A stretch of DNA of 64,000 nucleotides, taken from contig JACRAY010000013.1 in assembly GCA_016213325.1 (NCBI GenBank), positions 1 through 64,000 on the forward strand. Direction: 5' to 3'. Position 1 is the first letter of the stretch. Every line of letters starts with the position of its first letter. The position numbers were made by a program, and so were the translations under genes. The DNA comes from Burkholderiales bacterium. GTDB lineage: Bacteria; Pseudomonadota; Gammaproteobacteria; Burkholderiales; Burkholderiaceae_C. Shown here piece after piece: positions 62,029 to 64,000 of the stretch. The notes below the pieces were generated by a model. That model saw nothing but the letters and a program-made list of their open reading frames with translations. It did no database searches and was not told the origin of the DNA.

Positions 62029-64000
62029 TCACCTCAGGGCGAGCGCCCGGCGTGCCTCCAGCACGTCGCTCACAGCGGGCTGCTGCTCGAACCCGCCGAG
62101 CAATTGAGCCAGTTCATCATGGGCCGGCGATGCGTCGCCACGGGCACCGGCGATCCGTGCCAGGCTGGTGCGCGCGCGCAGCGCGAGCAGTGTCGCTGAC
62201 TGGCCCTCGGCGGCTTCGATGGCCCGCCGGTAGCAGGCCTCCTGCAGCCGGGCCGGCTCGTGCAGCCGCTCGAGGACGTCTCCGCGCATGCGGTGCAGCT
62301 CGGGCTCCCAGAACCGCATCTGGTGTTTTTCGATTTCGTCGAGGGCCGAGTCGATCGTTTCGAGCGCTGCGGCGTAGTCGGCAATGTCCACCTGCACCTC
62401 CGCGAGCATGGCCAGGAAATACGGGCGGGTGACTCCCGCCACCATGAAGAGATTGGTGCGGGTGCAGGCCGTGATCTCCGTGACGCTTCCGGTCCCCATG
62501 CCTTGCGCGCTGCGCGCCCATGCGCCCACCATCTTCGCGGCGGCCACGTAGCCCGGCTGCTCGATCTTCTCGGCGATCTCGAGCGTGCGTGAGGCGTGCT
62601 GGAGCGCGCCCTGCGAATCTCGCAGGAAGTGGGCCAGCAGCGCCGAGTAGGTGAGGGCATGCGCCGTCGTTGGCGGATGGCCCAGCCGTCCCGCCAGTTC
62701 GCGAGCGGCCTCCATCCGCTCCAGGGCTTCACCGATGCGGCCGGTCAGGCACAGGCCGAGCGCAGCCGTGGCTACCCCGCAGCAGCCCGGGTCATGCCCG
62801 CCGTAGATGAAGACATGCCGGTGGTGCTGCTCGGGCCGGTAGAGGCCGGCGCCCTGCTCGCAATGGGCCCCCGCCTTGATGAGATCGCCGAGGTAGGTGT
62901 AGGTGGTCCACTGGGCATGGTGGGCGGCCAGCAGCCTCGAAGGATCGTCGAGGTGGCGCGCCAGTTCGTTCAGCTCAGCCGCCAGCTCGCGTGCCTCGTG
63001 CATCTCGAGGCGCGCCCGGTGGCAGGTCCACAGACCCCACATGGCCGTAAACAGCTGCGCGTCGTCGCCGAGCTCCCGCGCCAGCTGCCGCGCGCGCGTA
63101 TAGGTCTCGTGCACCTGCGGGTCCGTGTAGCCGCGTGCGGCAATCAGCGGCACGCCGATAGCGATGAGGCTCTCGAGTTCTAGCGCATCGCGCTGCGCGC
63201 CCGGCTCGCGCCGCGACAGGCAGTCGAGTGCGCTGCGGTAGTGGGCAATGGCCTCGCGCATGGCGCCACGCGACACCGCCTTCTGGCCCGCCAGCCGCCA
63301 TTGCGCAACCGCTTCCCCGGTCTCGCCAGCCTCGGTCAGGTGAAAGGCAAGGATCTCGGGCTGGTTGCCGACACGCTCCGGGAACTGCTCCTGCAATACG
63401 CGCGCGACGGTGGAATGGGCACCCTGGCGAGCGGCGCGCAGCATCGAGTTGTAGGCGGCGTCCTGGATCAGGGCGTGCTTGAACGAGTAGACGGTTTTCG
63501 ACTCCCCCGTCGACTTCAGGAAGAGGCCGGCGGCAACCAGCGCTTCCATGCGCGCCTGCAGCGACACGTCGTCGGCGCCGGCGAGCGCCGCGATCAGCTC
63601 GTACGGCACGTCCCGGCCGACGACGGCGCACAATTGCGCCAGCTCTTTCGTGCCCGGGACGCGGTCCAGCCTGGCCATCAGCGCGTCCTGCAGGCTGGCA
63701 GGGATGGCCAGCTCGGGCAACTGCCTCGTCAGCACATAGCTCGAGCCTTCCTCGCGCAGCAGGCCCGACTCGAGCACCATCCTCGTGTGCTCCTCCACGA
63801 ACAACGGAATGCCGTCGGTTCGCGCGATCAGCTGCTGCTGCAGTTCCTGCGGGAGCGCCTTCCCCATTGTGATGTTCGACACGATCTCGCTGCACTGGCG
63901 CCGCGACAGGCGGTTGAGTGCCAGGTGCGTCACGTGGCTGTAGCCGAGCCAGCTCGGCTTGAACTCCGGCCGGAAGGTCACGACCATCATGACCTTCAGC
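62029..64000 (-). CDS. AAA-ATPase/TPR regulator, 3' part (gene continues past the window)
   Basis: About 657 residues of the C-terminal part; the 5' end is beyond 64000. The visible start VMMVVTFRPEF is the typical sensor strand of the AAA domain found after class III nucleotide cyclases and in MalT-like regulators. It continues with LSRRQCSEIVSNI, IPLFVEEHTRMVLESG and SLQDALMARLDRVP, then about 400 residues of TPR-like helical repeats (HYRSALDCLSRR onward). No DNA-binding domain occurs at the C-terminus, so a cyclase- or kinase-type N-terminus is more likely than a LuxR-type regulator. Confidence 0.8.
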   Translation of the reverse strand, partial: LKVMMVVTFRPEFKPSWLGYSHVTHLALNRLSRRQCSEIVSNITMGKALPQELQQQLIARTDGIPLFVEEHTRMVLESGLLREEGSSYVLTRQLPELAIPASLQDALMARLDRVPGTKELAQLCAVVGRDVPYELIAALAGADDVSLQARMEALVAAGLFLKSTGESKTVYSFKHALIQDAAYNSMLRAARQGAHSTVARVLQEQFPERVGNQPEILAFHLTEAGETGEAVAQWRLAGQKAVSRGAMREAIAHYRSALDCLSRREPGAQRDALELESLIAIGVPLIAARGYTDPQVHETYTRARQLARELGDDAQLFTAMWGLWTCHRARLEMHEARELAAELNELARHLDDPSRLLAAHHAQWTTYTYLGDLIKAGAHCEQGAGLYRPEQHHRHVFIYGGHDPGCCGVATAALGLCLTGRIGEALERMEAARELAGRLGHPPTTAHALTYSALLAHFLRDSQGALQHASRTLEIAEKIEQPGYVAAAKMVGAWARSAQGMGTGSVTEITACTRTNLFMVAGVTRPYFLAMLAEVQVDIADYAAALETIDSALDEIEKHQMRFWEPELHRMRGDVLERLHEPARLQEACYRRAIEAAEGQSATLLALRARTSLARIAGARGDASPAHDELAQLLGGFEQQPAVSDVLEARRALALR

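Overview
The window is about 64 kb of high-GC DNA; a counted 60-base sample inside a coding gene (59041-59100) has 42 G+C. Genes are tightly packed, with many overlapping stops and starts, and nothing looks like a prophage, insertion sequence, CRISPR array, rRNA or tRNA. The gene content (pilT, a cyclic-nucleotide-binding gene and pilU in a row; hemE beside priA; rsmI, yraN, diaA and dolP as a block; DUF3096, DUF3297, DUF3617; OAH sulfhydrylase; a Rhizobium etli-type asparaginase) fits a betaproteobacterium of the order Burkholderiales, most like the Comamonadaceae (for example Ramlibacter or Variovorax). That placement is inferred from content and base use, not from a search.

Layout. 1-13,999 holds mixed metabolic and hypothetical genes: a metallo-beta-lactamase fold fused to a receiver domain, a frameshifted amidase, small membrane and lipoprotein genes, a CPA1-type Na+/H+ antiporter, an ALDH7-type dehydrogenase, a dienelactone hydrolase and a possible PD-(D/E)XK nuclease. 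14,186-18,122 is a phosphorelay cassette of three overlapping genes (hybrid kinase, lone receiver, receiver-kinase). 18,137-25,806 holds alanyl-tRNA editing, a DsbD/ScsB-type reductase with a redoxin, sulfhydrylase and hemE. 25,807-31,963 runs from an AT-rich gap with two DnaA boxes through priA to the rsmI-yraN-diaA-dolP block. 32,055-41,627 has type IV pilus retraction (pilT, cNMP-binding protein, pilU), the PLP-homeostasis protein YggS, a lytic transglycosylase and rsgA. 41,724-54,940 has a cyclophilin, a large sensor kinase, an AMP-forming ligase, arginase, asparaginase, a biotinyl-carboxyltransferase and a transporter. 54,978-64,000 holds rep, a low-GC two-gene insertion resembling a muramidase toxin with a periplasmic partner, small enzymes, a TetR-controlled thioesterase and the 3' part of a large AAA/TPR regulator.

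Themes. The most general signal is in the starts. About two dozen genes have no Shine-Dalgarno sequence but carry a -10-like hexamer (TATCAT, GACAAT, GATAAT, CATCAT and similar) ending 5-10 bases before the start codon, as expected for leaderless mRNAs; the TetR gene at 61,947 shows it best. The best candidates for something new are the low-GC muramidase and partner pair (57,444-58,863), a possible Rho-independently terminated small RNA or leader (about 46,404-46,646), a cluster of four perfect hairpins after yraN, and the DnaA-box-bearing gap before priA.
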